The notes beneath the pieces are model-generated. The model saw nothing but the letters and a program-made list of their open reading frames with translations. It had not been told where the DNA came from and did no database searches. A stretch of 64,000 nt of DNA from Metellina segmentata (lineage: Eukaryota > Arthropoda > Arachnida > Araneae > Tetragnathidae). Each line of letters starts with the position of its first letter. Positions within the stretch are counted from its first letter, which is position 1. Shown piece after piece: positions 34,168 through 46,637 of the stretch. The stretch lies in NCBI GenBank assembly GCA_947359465.1, contig OX375872.1:5585741-5649740 (forward strand), written 5' to 3'. The position numbers were made by a program, and so were the translations under genes.

Positions 34168-34889
34168 TTGCGGCGTTTACCTAATGCTGGTTTATTTCAA
34201 CATATCACGCGAGCATTTATCAAAATCATATTTAGTGACAGAATCAGGGAAGAAAAATTAATGTTTCTTTCTACCGCAGGGAAATCAGAAATAATACGTT
34301 TATGTAACGAATCAAAGCTTTTTACAGTGATTGCTGATACTACCACATATCAGTCACATAGATCAGCTGTTTTAATCCGCTTTGTTGTAAATAAATCATC
34401 CAAAGTGTTTCTGAAATTTTTCCATGTGTATGACTCTAATGCTGACGGTATAGCTTCTATGCTTCTGAAAATACTTAATGAAGACAGTCAATTTAATAAA
34501 AAGGTTTTTACGTGGACAAGCATACAATGTAATGAGTGGAGCATCAGGTGGCTTACAGGTCATATTAAAGACCTTGCATGGCCCTAATTGTCTACATTCG
34601 TTCTCTGCCCACCTCACCAATTCAATCTAGTGTTAGTGCATGCCACCGGAAAGCAACAACAGAATAAACAGCAGAACGCAGAGATTTGTATTGAAATTGT
34701 CAATTTTTATGATCATGTTCAGGCAGTGTACACATTTTTCAGTGCATCCAATCACCATTGGGATTGATTGCACTCGATGGCTGAAAAATCCAGTCCTATT
34801 AATGCAAGTGCTTTTGGCATTTGTCAGAGATTTGCAATCAGAGGTAGAGACTAAATCCGGCAAGTTTGTGCTCGACTACGAGTCAGATG
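34168..34889 (+). pseudogene. hAT transposase relic (ZMYM1-like), first piece
   Basis: Reads SDRIREEKLMFLSTAGKSEI, LCNESKLFTVIADTTTYQSH (the 'ADET' region), VLIRFVVNKSSKVFLKFFHV, and in later frames LVLVHATGKQQQNKQQNAEI and VQAVYTFFSASNHHW, the block preceding the conserved TRW in ZMYM1-like hAT proteins. Two or more frame changes and a stop. The gene goes on at 37703 after another hAT element; the frame across the insertion point (ESDDDS | SEPANINATN) is the same on both sides. Confidence 0.75.
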
Positions 34890-35315
34890 ATGATTCTTAG
34901 AGACCGGATTTTTATGCAGTAAAAACTACCAAAATATGCAGCTAAAAATGCTAAAATATGCAGCTAAAAATGCTAAAATATGCAGTAAAAAATGCAAAAC
35001 ATGCAGTATAATATGTCAAAATATGCATTATTATGAGCTACAAATTAAAATTGAAAATAAAAAGATTATATTTGAAGGAGCACTATAGGAAAGGAACAAA
35101 ATGACAAAGTCAACTATAGACACCAAGTTTCAAATACATTTGCACATTTATTGTGCTTTTACATTGCACATCATTCTCATTACAGTTTTATTAATAAACT
35201 ACTAATAGATTAATAAAAGTCTTTAAAGTCAAATAAATAATATATACACAAATTATATCGACATATTAAAAAATGATATAAAAATACTATGGTTATTATG
35301 GGAGTAGTTATAACT

Positions 35316-36627
35316 TTATTGTACTTGCGAATAATTTAAGTTAATAAACAAGTATTTTTCTAAATCATCTTCCTTAAAATTATGTCTACGGTCACTTAAA
35401 ATTCTTTTATACGATGAAAAAGAGTGTTCCACATTCACAGACGTTATGGGGGCGAATATCAAGGAACTTAAAAATTTAGGGTCCCACAGGTCATTTTTAT
35501 TTAGTTCGGTCCCTTCCTCTCCTTGAAGCATTTTATTAATAGTTATCAATTTTGTCAACCCAAGATTTTTTTTAACACATCATCTATCTTTTCTTTTTGT
35601 ATGTTACCAGTCTTGCCTGGAATCGAATTGATTTTAATTACCGCATCTTCAAGGATTGAAAGGCTTTCATTTAATGTTAATCCTATTTTTGCAAGTTTTG
35701 GGATCGAATCTATTAAAAAGGAGCAATGCGTTTTTACAAATGTCAATGATTTAACGAGGGTTACGTTTTCTATTAATATAGCTACTTTATCTAAACTTTG
35801 TGCGGAATCAGCATTATTTTTTTTTAATTTTCGAATAACTTCCGAATATTGGTTCCAATGCTCGGCGTAGAACAAAGCAGCATGTGCCCCATCTCGTGAG
35901 CACAGGTGTCGGAGGAAACGAAACATTTCCTTGTAAACTACCACACGGGAGGGTGCTTTTAGAAATTGTTTTTTCTTGTCCAATAAAGGAATTGAATTCC
36001 GAAGAGGAATCTTTAACTTTTTCAGCAATAAGGTTAAGTACATGGGCAATGCATGTGACGTGGACTAGGTTTTTATAAAACGTTTGTAACAATTTTCCAG
36101 CCTAATCATATACGAAGCCGCATCTGTCAAAAGTAACAAAACTCGATTTTCTATTCCGCTATCATTGAGAAAGATTTTAAGGCTAGAATTAATAAAACGG
36201 CATATTGTGTCGTGATTAGTTTTATCGAGGATTTTAGAAGCCAAAAGAAATGGGTGGCCAACTTCGTGGGAACTCAATTTTCCTATTAAAAGATTAGCCA
36301 CATAATTACCCCTAACATTAGTGGTTTCAACGACGACAAGGTACACGTAATTCTGGCCTATGTGTTCCCTTAGTTTTTGTAATGTTTTTTGATAGCAAAG
36401 ATCGAAGTAATTCTTTCGGAGAGTGCTCTCATCGAGGATATTTCTGTTCGTGTATTTCGAAAGAAATTCATTGAGGCCGGAATTCTTCAGTTTAAAGAAA
36501 GCAATGTTGGCCGAAATTAATGCCAGACATAAATATTCGCAAAAACTGTATTCCTGCTTTGAGGTTGATTGTGTTTGACTAAGCCAAACTTGAGGCTTAG
36601 AAAATCTTTGTTCGGCGTAAGAATGTG
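35316..36627 (-). pseudogene. hAT transposase, second exon (CGGBP1-like type)
   Basis: From 36627 the minus strand is open to about 36065: AHSYAEQRFSKPQVWLSQTQ, EYLCLALISANIAFFKLKNS, NYVYLVVVETTNVRGNYVAN, IENRVLLLLTDAASYMI. After a frameshift near 36090 it reads KNLVHVTCIAHVLNLIAEKV, the CxxH block; further frames give PVLTRWGTCC / AALFYAEHWNQYSEVIRKLK and the dimerisation end MTSVNVEHSFSSYKRILSDR-like text (ITSVNVEHSFSSYKRILSDR) ending at 35319. Three or four small frameshifts are the only damage seen, one in a poly-T run near 35570. With the first exon at 36953-37049 this is the most complete hAT transposase in the window. Confidence 0.9.
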
Positions 36628-36952
36628 CTCTTACAAAGAAAAATTGAAATCATAGCACGAACTTAATCAAACCTAAATTTGAATGTAAATTTTAAAGGTA
36701 TGTACACTTGGGCCTCCTGTAACACTGGAGTTACACCCCTGAGAAACACCGTGTGAAGAAAAACCGTGTTATATTATTTATATGATAATATGAGGGAGCT
36801 TTTGTCTTGCTTTCATTTAATTTTTGGATGAACACATAGTAGGTGAAGCCATATTACTCGAGGGTCAGGTTTATTAGCACCTACATATTTGTATGTACAT
36901 GATTGAAATTATCAATTCACTTTTATAGAGACAATGAAAATAAATAACTTAC
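36628..36952 (-). other. Intron of the hAT transposase
   Basis: On the minus strand GTAAGT begins at 36952 and a pyrimidine-rich stretch ends in AG at 36628. Joining the exons keeps the frame (phase 1) and yields the sequence expected where the BED finger closes with His-x-x-x-x-His. Splice sites were judged by eye. Confidence 0.7.
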
Positions 36953-37049
36953 CGGTTTTAATATGTTGTTCTAGTTGAGGTTTCCTTTCACATGTTATAG
37001 TTTTGCCACAAGGTTGGCAATATACGATCTGACCGTCGTACATAAACAT
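36953..37049 (-). pseudogene. hAT transposase, first exon with BED-type zinc finger
   Basis: From the ATG at 37049: MFMYDGQIVYCQPCGKTITC then ERKPQLEQHIKT. Cys-x2-Cys and His at the end form a BED-type finger, which in hAT transposases binds the subterminal repeats. The exon ends at a GTAAGT donor. Earlier coding is possible, but an in-frame stop lies about 36 bases upstream of this ATG. Confidence 0.75.
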
Positions 37050-37702
37050 TTCTTTGTTATATTTTTTATTTAAATCCTTCAGTCACCCTTTAACTTTGAA
37101 CGAAAAGATTGTGAAATTTTAGGTATGTTTCTGAACAGCAGGCAAAGCACAACTGAATTAAATTAAAAAGGAATGGATTGCTGTTTTGGGATTTTACATC
37201 CTTTTCTTTTTATATTCGTCGAATAACTTCCTGTCTTTGCGGCCTATTCAGCTTTCGAGCCTGAATGTTTATCCCCATATGTTAATTTTCTTCATTTTTT
37301 TGTATGTACTTTTTCTGTGCTTTTTATTTTATTTTCATATTTCCTGTGTTACGTAGTTATAATTGCGATGTGATCATTTGGTTCATTCCTAGAATTCATT
37401 TTTGTGTGTGTGCGGTACCAGTTTCAAATTCTGTTCTGCTAAAAATAAATACGTCCCGAGATGCTCTATATTTCATTGCAAAAAAAGTGCTATAACATTT
37501 GAAATATTGATATTTTGGGTGAAATATGCAATATATGCAATAACCCTTCATTTATACAGTACCCCCTCAAATATGCAAAAATGTGCAATATAAAATTTCA
37601 CCTATAAGTATCCTTGAAGCACGATTCGGATAGAAAAGTGATCTCGTATGTGGTGTTAAATCAAATATGCAATTGCATAGGAATCCGATCTCTAATGATT
37701 CT

Positions 37703-38640
37703 GAACCTGCGAATATTAATGCTACAAACAGTCGCAAAAAGTAAAGAAGTCCGACTTTAAAGTCTATCAAAAACAAGATGGGCTCGTTTGTCAGTCGTCG
37801 ATGCTGTTCTAAGAAATTTTGATATTATTGATTGTTTGGCTGAGTTAATTGACCGGAAGCATACTAGTACTGAATTTAGTGTTGCAGTCAATGTGCAGGA
37901 AAAACTGGATTAGACATTTTTTATAACTATCACTTGGTGGCATAAAGTGTTATGTTTTGTATATGTGTGTTCACGAGTTTTAAAGACTATTGTTCTCTTT
38001 CTTGTTGAAAGTTTTGAGAAAGTTGTGCGAAATTTGAAAATTTTGAGAACAGAGGAGGAGTTTATTAAAATTTAAAAAACTTGTAAAAAATAGTGGGTAT
38101 TTATGGGTATGTATAAAAAGGTTGTTCGTAGGACAAAAAAGTTAGACGGTGAGCTCTGCAGTTATGAACGATCTGCTGATGCAGTTTCCCGTTATAGATC
38201 TACAATTGACTTGATCGAATGATATCAGAACTTAAAGAAAGGTTAGAAGGCTTTAAAACTGTTTGTGCATCTCTTGCATCCAAAAGAGTTATGAAAGCTA
38301 TCAAATGAGAATATTCATAAAAACGTTTCCTGAAGATTTCACTTCGGAGCTTGTACCACAGTTTCCATCATTCAATACTGTATTAGTGATGGTGACAAAG
38401 TGAATGAAGAACGCGTGGATAGCTCAGTCTTAAGTTATTTACAATTCCACTGTAGATTCCTTCAGTGAACTCGAGATGCTTTTTCGGTTATTCCTAACGT
38501 TACTAATAGGTATATCAACTGCCGAACATATTTACATATTTACGATCAACAATGGGAGAAGCTCGTCTCATATGTTATGTCATTGAATAATGTCATTGAA
38601 TCATTTGTTGAACCAAAAGTCAGATGTTGTGGAGTAAGTA
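37703..38640 (+). pseudogene. hAT transposase relic (ZMYM1-like), second piece
   Basis: Continues the relic broken by the nested hAT element: KTRWARLSVVDAVLRNFDII and LAELIDRKHTSTEFSVAV are the TRW block and following helix. Further on, broken by stops, come EDFTSELVPQFPSFNTV and, near 38455-38540, FSELEMLFRLFLTLLIGIST, a damaged form of the RIFLTLPIS dimerisation block. Same strand and order as the first piece. Confidence 0.7.
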
Positions 38641-40504
38641 GTAAGAAATATTAAAATGTTTCGGATTTTCAATTTTTTATTTCTTTTATATGCTAGTAGA
38701 ACATTACTTTTATTTTTCTGTGTTTTGTGCATTCAGCTCTTTCATATCATTAACATGCTGTTCTGAACTTCTGACAATGCTAATCTGAGAATAACTGTAT
38801 AACAATACGTTACGAAAGAGGAAAGAAAAAAATGGCGCCTGGTATGTGATTGTAACATTCGTATCTTTTAAATAAAATGAATGTGTTTAAAAAATACCAA
38901 GATTTTACAAGAGCTTTGCATTCTATTTAAAAAATAGTAATAATTTAATAAGAGTAGGCCCTTGGAACAACCAAGGCCCTGGGCCTTAAGACCGCCACTG
39001 CAAGCACACACAATGAACATTGAAGAGAGAAATGCAGCCAGGGCATAAATTGAGTTGTTCAGTATTTTGAAAACTCAGTTTTCATCCATTACGATTTGGA
39101 ATAATCCTGAATACATAATTTGTAACAATAGTTTACTTGTCAAAAGAGCTCAAAATCACTTTGTAAAGAGTACTATACAAAAGCGATTAATTTTTTGTTT
39201 TACGATGCATATTGATTGGAACCTTTAAAATATTTCTCGATCATTACAATGATTCTACTTTCGTTATTTGACTATTATTCGACATTTTACAATCCTAGGA
39301 TGATCAATACGATAAAAGGAGAGTTCTATTTTCAGATAAATCTTTCCAATGGATCCAAAATTTCTCTTCCGAAACGTTACAGCATACTTCGTGATTTAAC
39401 TTCACTCGCAGAAAACAGAAATTCTTTTGCAGTTTGAATCTCAGTTTTAAACCACATTTATTGAATTTCCACAAAAGTATTTGAACTTGCACTAAGGAAT
39501 AAATAGTAAAATTTTTGTAATTTTTAATATTTTGCTTGGGGGGGGGGGGCTTTTATTGGTAATCCATACGTTTGAAGTAGTTAGCTAAAAAAAAACATTT
39601 GAAAAGAATGTCTTTCATCGAGAAAATAAATTTGTTGTTTCAATGCCGTAATGTTGTACCTTTTTTTGTCTGTTTTCCGACTATTGACTGCTACCTTTTA
39701 CTCATGTGATTTGCGAAACTTTGATTTTCCTTCATGTGTATCTGATAGATTAGCAACAATACTAGATTCCTAGCCCTTTTTGAATATTCCAATAAAAAGT
39801 CCGAACAAACTATTCACTTAAATCGTTCGACACCTCGGATATAAATATGAAAATTGATACAAATTCATTGCACTAATGATCTTAGTTTCAGAAGATTTTG
39901 GATTTTTTTCAATTGAAGGAGGATTTAATTTGTGCTAGAAGCAACGCGCGCGCGCGTTTCAGTCAAAATCTTTCCAATTCGAAGAGAAGAGTATATTTTT
40001 ATGCTATGAGTAACAACGGGAGGGAGGGTCTAAATTTGGAATGCGAGGGAAGAGTGGTTGGAGATAATCCAGGAACCTGATGCGCCATCTACTGGAAGAA
40101 AACAGAAATGATCCCCAATTCAGTGTTTACAAAAGAATACTCAAGTCTAAAAAATAGCGAAACAAATGTCAACAATTGAATCTAAATTTCAGATTGCAAC
40201 GCAATTGACGTCGAAAATTTCATTTTGAGGCCCTTCTAAATGTGATTTGGCACAATGATGGATCTATTTATGATTACATTTTCACGTCATCCAAGCTTTG
40301 ATTCACATCAATTCATCTACTGTCAGCATTTATTTTTGTGCATCCTCTAAAAATATTCATTTATAAATGTGCATACTACGAGTAATGAAATGTCACATTG
40401 TTAAGAAATAAACAGACTACTTTATTTCGATACTAAATATGAAGTGATTGAAGAAAGCATGAGTTTGCATAACAAAGTGGCAATATACCCTAACGTCCCT
40501 CAAA
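38641..40504. other. Gene-free stretch; one hAT-like end
   Basis: No coding relic recognised. At 38960-39000 the reverse complement reads CAGTGGCGGTCTTAAGGCCC, the form of a hAT terminus ending at 39000; the partner was not found. A G run (39538-39550) and an alternating CG run (39944-39955) are the only other marks. Confidence 0.45.
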
Positions 40505-41330
40505 AACTGCCTCACCAGTCTAATACTTGATAGGTTTCACACGGGAAATGCGAAATACTTCTGCAGTACCACGAACTTGCAGAAGTGCGCCTAGTCCAGC
40601 AGAGCGGTCCCCAATTTTATTGTATTCCGAGGATTTCTGTGTTTCACATAGCATCCCATATGTGTTCGAAAACGTTGAGATCTGGTGACTTGGGTGGAAT
40701 GGTAAGTGTTCCTCTACCCATAAATTTTCATATCTAGTTTTATGTGGTTGAAAGAGACCCAACCCATCAGAATGAACGAGTGTCAACAACGATGCACACA
40801 TAGCGCTTATCTGTCATTTTAGACGTATCATGGTTCCCATTGAATGCCGGCTAAGTCAAACCCTACCATTACCACCAGCCTGTACCTGTTGATAAACAGG
40901 GTTCATGACTTGTGGGGTTTTCTCCACACGAATCCCTCCATCAAATCAGTTGGAAAAGTGACTCGTCAGACCAGGCTACTCGTTTCCAATCATAAAGTGT
41001 CCAGTGGTGTTGTTCCCGAGCCCAGGCGAGGCGCATAGCTGTGTGTCGATATTCACACGTGTTGACTCATTAAGTCCAAATTTTGAGGGAACGTTGCAGT
41101 CTTCAAGCTGATGTTGGTAGAGGGTACAGTATTTAATTATGATGTTATTGAGGAAAGATTCTTGCCGGTGGACGCTGGTCATCTAGTGTTATACAGAGTC
41201 TTTTTACGGTCACACTGTCGTCTTAAGTTGAGGGTATCTAAGAATGCCGGATTTCTTGTAGTCATGATACACTCTTGAAATGGTAGTACTTTACTTCCGA
41301 ACTGTCCTAACTTTTAAAGCACGTTCAAAA
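40505..41330 (-). pseudogene. Degraded Tc1-like transposase
   Basis: Several frames on the minus strand give AMRLAWAREQHHWTLYDW and VAWSDESLFQLI (first Asp), GGIRVEKTPQVMNPVYQQVQ, then PPKSPDLNVFEHIWDAM with the Glu. The middle block with the second Asp is not readable. Many stops and frameshifts. It belongs to a Tc1 group different from the four better-preserved ones; no terminal repeats found. Confidence 0.75.
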
Positions 41331-41860
41331 TCACTTAATAATTTGCCATTTTCAGGGTGGAAAATGCTCTAGATGCCTCTACAAATGTCTATCGCTTTAT
41401 ATATGAACTGCCAAACGCAACCAGTGACGTGTATACGTTTTATGTATTTTGCACAGACTCGTCAGTATCGGTTCTTCTACCATTTTAGTATATGAGTACC
41501 TTTATTTCGATAAAAAATGAGCTTCAATTTCATCATCCTGTTTTTTCCAGTTATCCTCGATTCAACTGCAATTCAATAATCCAATTCAGTAGTTTTCAAA
41601 CGGACTGGTTCGCGAAAACTTTCACCATGCTTTGAACCGACTATACTGCTATTAACCGTATTTGTTTGCAATTTTATATTAATATACACTCGAATAATTG
41701 TCACATATACCCATTACAGTTTCATTTAAAAATAAAGATGTATGTAATTTTGAAAAACCAAAGAGGAAAACATTTGAAAAATATTAAAAAATTATAAAAG
41801 GTAGGTGTACTGGTAATAGACACTTTAAGAGAAGTTTTTCGATATTAGCGTGAACCACAT
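41331..41860. other. Spacer, nothing recognised
   Basis: AT-rich; no feature assigned before the SINE at 41874. Confidence 0.4.
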
Positions 41861-41873
41861 CATTCATTTTGAT

Positions 41874-42059
41874 TTACGTTGGGTTGGTGTGGAAGTTTGG
41901 AGAGTGGGGTGCCAGCTCAGGTGTTGCTTCGTCATCTGACCGTGGTTCAAAATTACGAGGTGTTGTCCTCGGATCTTTCCCTTAAGGCTCTGATCCCGGA
42001 CCGTCGCCAATAGCCCGTTGTGTTGCTCTAGTACCATTTACCACGTTAATTACCATTAC
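41874..42059 (+). mobile_element. SINE, 5'-truncated, with 13-bp duplication
   Basis: CATTCATTTTGAT stands on both sides (41861-41873 and 42060-42072). The copy begins TTACGTTGGGTTGGTG, lacking the tRNA-like head, and ends in the tail ATTACCATTAC. Body motifs GGTGCCAGCTCAGGTG and GAGGTGTTGTCCTCGG match the other copies. Confidence 0.93.
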
Positions 42060-42072
42060 CATTCATTTTGAT

Positions 42073-42475
42073 AGGGGATCTTTATAAATTGATTGAGTTG
42101 GCAGCAAATTAATCTTTTAATCTTATTCTGTTTGTTAGATAGTTAATTTGTTTTTTATATTTTTTATAAAAAAATGTTACAAATGCTGATATTGGATATT
42201 GCATAATTAATAGACACTTGGAATTTTCAAAAATCTAGTATTAGATACTTTTTTGTGCTAGTAATAGACAGAGACTATTTTATTGTTAAAACTATAGCAA
42301 AAACAATGCAAAACTATAACGCTTGAAATATATTTTTATAGAATATATAAATAGGATATTAATAAAGCATAGGTACACTTTTATACTCTTTCCAACACAT
42401 TAAAAGGTATTGTTAAACAACTTGTACTTGAACAGCAACAATAAACAATAAACAAACGTTAATCTTTATGTACTA
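42073..42475. other. Spacer, nothing recognised
   Basis: AT-rich; no feature assigned. Confidence 0.4.
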
Positions 42476-43378
42476 CTAGCTGATGTTCCTGCTGATGTAT
42501 GCAAGAAATAGAAAGTTTTTGGAATCTGCACAGAAGAGGGTTGGATAAAAGAAGTTTGGAGTGCCTGTGGTGTTGGTTTGTGAAGCACGGGCAACGCCGT
42601 GATGGAAGTTATTAATCTGGTGTAAAATTTTCTGCAGATTTAAAATCTGTTGAAATTTTCAATCTATCTTTAGCGATCCCAATTTTACAAAAAAGAATTA
42701 ACAATCCCAGTCAAAATGTTTTTTTATTTTTTGCTCTCATTCCCTGAAATGGAATAGGACAGGAAATGTAATATGTTTCTTAATTTTTCAACGCGATGGG
42801 CAGAAGATGCAATCTGTTTCACGTGACGTCACAATCTCTTGCGAAAATATCATAGATATATTCAATTTAAAAATTATTTATTTAAAGAAAATCATATTTT
42901 TAGGTATTGATCTAAAGTGAAATTTTCCGCAGATTTCAAATCCGTTGAAATTTTTACTCTATATTTAACGGTCTAGGAGATAGAAAAAAGAACCGTGACT
43001 CCAGTTGAAAGATTTATCGTCTGGCTGAAAAATCATTCAAAATCAAAGCTGAAACGAAAATAATAATTTTCTGAGCGTTCTCTGCGATGAAAAAATTTGG
43101 CATGGTTCCAAGGCTGACGGCAAAGTCACGTGGGTAGAAAAAGTCAAGATTGGGGTGTTTCTTCTTTCGCGGAAGAAAGGCGTTGTCAAACCAATGGAGA
43201 ATAAAACTATTAAATTCCTTTAAAAATTTTCTAGATTAAAAATTCGCCGCGACCCAAAAATTGCAAAAAATTGGGACCTGTGTGCCAAATCTCATTGCTG
43301 TAAGTACCATTGAATCGTCAGGATTTTGCGACCTCAAACAGACAGACAAACAAACACTTCCTTTTATAATAGTAGAGA
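42476..43378 (-). mobile_element. Non-autonomous Helitron-like element, copy 3
   Basis: On the minus strand it starts TCTCTACTATTATAAAAGGA at 43378 (host A before it) and ends CTAG at 42476 with host T after it. Near the 3' end stand GGCGTTGCCCGTGCTTCAC on the opposite strand, the terminal Helitron motif. It holds two copies of a module (around 42610-42720 and 42900-42980) shared with the palindrome repeats at 8.5-10.9 kb. 903 bases, no coding capacity. Confidence 0.7.
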
Positions 43379-43850
43379 TCATTAACAGAAAAACCACAGA
43401 CCTCAATAAAATTGACTGAGTGATTTTTACCACGCTTATATGGGATTTATTAAACACTGCTTAAAAAACACACTTTTATCTCAATTTTTTACTTAACATA
43501 CTGCTCTCTGAGTTTCCTCTTCCGATGACGAAATTTCTTTTCGTCCCACGTGAAAACCACGTTCAGCCAATTGACGATCATTTACAAATAAATTTTCCAT
43601 TTTCAGTTCTTCGATAAGCTGCTGAACACTACCCAATAAGTTGTCTTTATAAACTAGGAATCCAGCATTTGCTACTGATATGATCCAATCGGAAATGATT
43701 GGTTCTTCGTCAGCATTCAGTGTTTTTATCGGTGTATTGGCGATTTCCTCTTAATATTATGCATTAAGGTTATTCCTGGCACACCGTGTTTTTCTTTACT
43801 CAACAAAATTAAGAAAATCTAAATCGAAAATGGTTGATTTCGTGGAGGTA
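43379..43850. other. Spacer, nothing recognised
   Basis: No frame above chance and no repeat partner seen. Confidence 0.35.
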
Positions 43851-43854
43851 AGGT

Positions 43855-44070
43855 AATTTTAATTAACGTCGTACTAGAGCAACACAACGGGCTATTAACG
43901 ACGGTCCGAAATCAATCCCCTAAGGGAAAAATCCGAGAACAACAACACGTAATTTTGAACCCCGGTCAGATAACGAGGTCTGAGCTGGGACCCAACTCTC
44001 CAAACTTCCACACCAACCCAACCCTCTACACCATACACTTACAAACATCCATGCCGGACCCGGCTTCACT
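43855..44070 (-). mobile_element. SINE copy, minus strand
   Basis: Reverse complement of the SINE body: it runs from a fragment of the tRNA-like B-box region (GCCGGGTCCGGC near 44060) through GGTTGGGTTGG and GAGCTGAG-like text to CTAGTACGACGTTAATTAAAA at its 3' end. Flanking duplications were not resolved. Confidence 0.8.
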
Positions 44071-44274
44071 TTATGATTTCTACTAATGATGCTGCCCTGG
44101 TTTGGCTCATAAATATTAAATACCCGAGTGGTACACTTTTTGGATGCTCATTGAAATTCTCAATGTTATCATTTTAAAATGGAATAGAAAAAGGAAACAA
44201 ATGATGATAAGAGTAGAATTATTAACTCATTAGAAATAGAAAATTGAATAATCTTTGAACGACAAACAGACCTT

Positions 44275-45050
44275 TTGAAACAGTTGGCCCTGGAGGTTGT
44301 CAATAGCATCCCTTCTGATGCCTTGGTCATCTATACGGACGGTAGCAAACTTGAAGACGGTAGAACCGGGAGTGGTGTTTTCATCAACAGCGCTGAGGAC
44401 AAGGTCAAATACAGCATCCGAAACCCTGACCATTGTTTAGTCTTTAGATCAGAGATCATAGCAATTAGTGCAGCCCTTAATTATGCACAGTCCACTGATA
44501 AAATTTGTATTTGGATTTTGACTGATAGTAGGAGTGCTATACAGAATTTCAAAAATTGGCCAAAAATATTTGATATCCCAGAATATTCTGAAGCTTCTCT
44601 GCGAGATTGGCCTGAAAACACCAATAAGCCTCCAATGGATTCCATCGCATATCGGGGCGTATGGCAACGCAACAGCCGATGTACTCACCAAGAATGGCTG
44701 TGATCTCCCTATAGACTGTTTGAATCGTCCACTCCCTGGGAAAACAGCGTTTGCTTTCCGTGTGGCGCCGTACGCCATCCCACCATTGGTATGCTGGCAA
44801 TCGCCCTGGACTACCAATCTCATGCTGTGGCCCTCGGCCTTTCCAATCGGCCATGGGCAGATTTCGAAGTGGCCATCTTAAATGTATAAAATTTCAGTCC
44901 TGATCACCTTCTTCTCTGTCTTGGCGCTTCGTATGAGCAGCTGTTGGTTGATCAGGACTTTTTGCAGATAAATGGGGATCTGGCACGACGGGGCCTTCTG
45001 GACCTGGTGTAGGTTTTCCTACACCAGGGGGATGTGCAACAACAACGACA
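44275..45050 (+). pseudogene. LINE 3' end: RNase H relic
   Basis: Reads DALVIYTDGSKLEDGRTGSG (first Asp), HCLVFRSEIIAISAAL (Glu), WILTDSRSAIQN (second Asp); after a frameshift near 44590 GLKTPISLQWIPSHIGAYGN ADVLTKNGCDLP in pieces, the last RNase H block. Near 44895-45010 comes SPDHLLLCLGASYEQLL and ARRGLLDLV with a stop, a C-terminal end usual for these arthropod LINE proteins. It is a 5'-truncated copy of a LINE distinct from the one at 12.9-18.6 kb. Confidence 0.8.
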
Positions 45051-45106
45051 AACTGATTTTAAATAAAGCTGTTTAATTTTCTTTACTTTTGAAATTATTA
45101 GAAATA

Positions 45107-45290
45107 ATAACACAACGGGTTATTGGTGAATGTTCGAGATCAATAATGAAGGGAAAGATCCGAGGACAACGCAATTTTGAACCACCATCAGATGACGAGG
45201 CAACACCCTTCTCTCCAAACTTTCACACCTCGCCATCGTGAGGCCATACGGGACCAGGACACATTTAACGTGTAAGAGCCCCCTTGTACA
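45107..45290 (-). mobile_element. Diverged SINE copy, minus strand
   Basis: The stretch AACACAACGGGTTATTGGTG to CTCTCCAAACTTTCACACC is a diverged reverse complement of the SINE body. It is the least preserved of the five copies. Confidence 0.6.
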
Positions 45291-45769
45291 CGATGGTCTT
45301 TGGTTGGTTGACCCTCCGGTTGCTAATCCGTTACTCTTCCAAGTGGTAACTCATTCGAAAAAGCACACATTGAGTATTAACACTTAGGAGTATTATTATT
45401 GCTAAATTTAGTATCGACTCAATATTATTGGCTTGGATTGGTATTAGAAAGGATGCTGTGTTTGCCAACTAAATAAAGCGAAAAACAGAAGAAATATAAC
45501 ATTTTAGAGTCACAAGTCATGAATCTTTCCAATTCATTTACGTTCATACAGTTGATGGATTAAGCTACTATGGCTCTACTAAAAAGACACCAGTAATTCC
45601 AACGAGATGTATTTGGACGTAACCTTCTAAAAGTGTTACAGCAGATGCCTATTTCTAAGTTCAAAGGAAATTTCAAGTGACAGACATGGAGCCTTTACGT
45701 CACTTAAATTTAAACGTCTTTTTTCAAGAAATATTTACAACGCCACTCAATTATTTACTTCTGTCCACA
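45291..45769. other. Spacer, possibly more of a gypsy relic
   Basis: A broken reading near 45540 (VDGLSYYGSTKKTPVIPTR) looks protein-like, but I cannot assign it. Nothing else seen. Confidence 0.3.
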
Positions 45770-46260
45770 GACTTCAAACAAATGATAAAGTCAACCAAAC
45801 ACTCATAACTAGATTGAAATGCAAAATTAATGCTCAAAGAAGTATTGCCCTTGGACCCAATTACTAAAACAGGTTACGGAAGAATAAAACAAAACTCCTC
45901 ATTCAATTACTAAGTTCCCATCTACGAAATTAATGTATGGAAAACTTTCTTGTGACCCTTAAATTGAACCAAATTTGTATCGTCCATTGAAGAGGCTAGG
46001 AAAATTAAAGAAGAAAAAGCTAAACAATTCCGTAAAACTTCCAAAAAGAGTTATGACACCCATTTGACTGAAAGTGATTTAAGATTGGAGACCTGTAATT
46101 CATGATGAATTTGTATTACTTAATAGTCGTAAATTAAATCCAAATTTCACAGGACCATCTTAAAGAAACTTTGACGTAAATTCTGAAATAAATAGACACA
46201 AAAGGATTCTGAAGTATATTTTTACCCCGCACCTGACTATCCAATTCCCCTCTTCCAAGT
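45770..46260 (+). pseudogene. Ty3/gypsy integrase C-terminal relic
   Basis: Reads NKTPHSITKFPSTKLMYGKL, the end of the integrase core in gypsy elements, then after stops ARKIKEEKAKQF-like text in pieces and VIHDEFVLLNSRKLNPNFTG, the GPF/Y-type module that follows the core. A last stretch reads DFDVNSEINRHK-like. Many frame changes. Integrase would join element DNA to the chromosome. No LTR found beside it. Confidence 0.65.
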
Positions 46261-46600
46261 AAAAAGTAAAACTCCCATTCTAGTTGCTACAAAGTGTTTG
46301 TTTCCAAAATAACAGTTCTTAAAGAAGTTCGTAAAAGCAAATAGGTTCCAAAGAACTTAACTGGTTTTTCTCTCCAAAGAAAACCAAAAGTTCACTTCCA
46401 AACACAAATTCTGGACAAACTGAGCATTTTCTTCATTTCCTCACAAATTATGTTTGGCTTTCGAAATGAATTCTTCACTTCAAATGGTTTCTAATTCACA
46501 GCATTAAAGGTTGGAAGTAAGTGTTTAGAGTTTTCATCTTGCAAGAAAATATAGCGATGTGAAGTAATAACAATCATCATGTAAATGATACTTTTACATG
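46261..46600. other. Spacer, nothing recognised
   Basis: AT-rich sequence without assigned features, ending in a single minisatellite-like unit at about 46598-46622. Confidence 0.4.
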
Positions 46601-46637
46601 ATGTGTTCAATTTTAAGAATAACATTTTGGGTTCAAT

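Larger units (their letters stand above)
34898..37694 (-). mobile_element. hAT element with BED-finger transposase, 2797 bp, 8-bp duplication
   Basis: Left end TAGAGACCGGATTTTTATGC and reversed right end TAGAGATCGGATTCCTATGC match at 17 of 20. The eight-mer ATGATTCT flanks it perfectly at 34890-34897 and 37695-37702. ATATGCA-type motifs are repeated many times near both ends (34910-35030, 37525-37585), the subterminal transposase sites expected in hAT elements. Confidence 0.95.
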
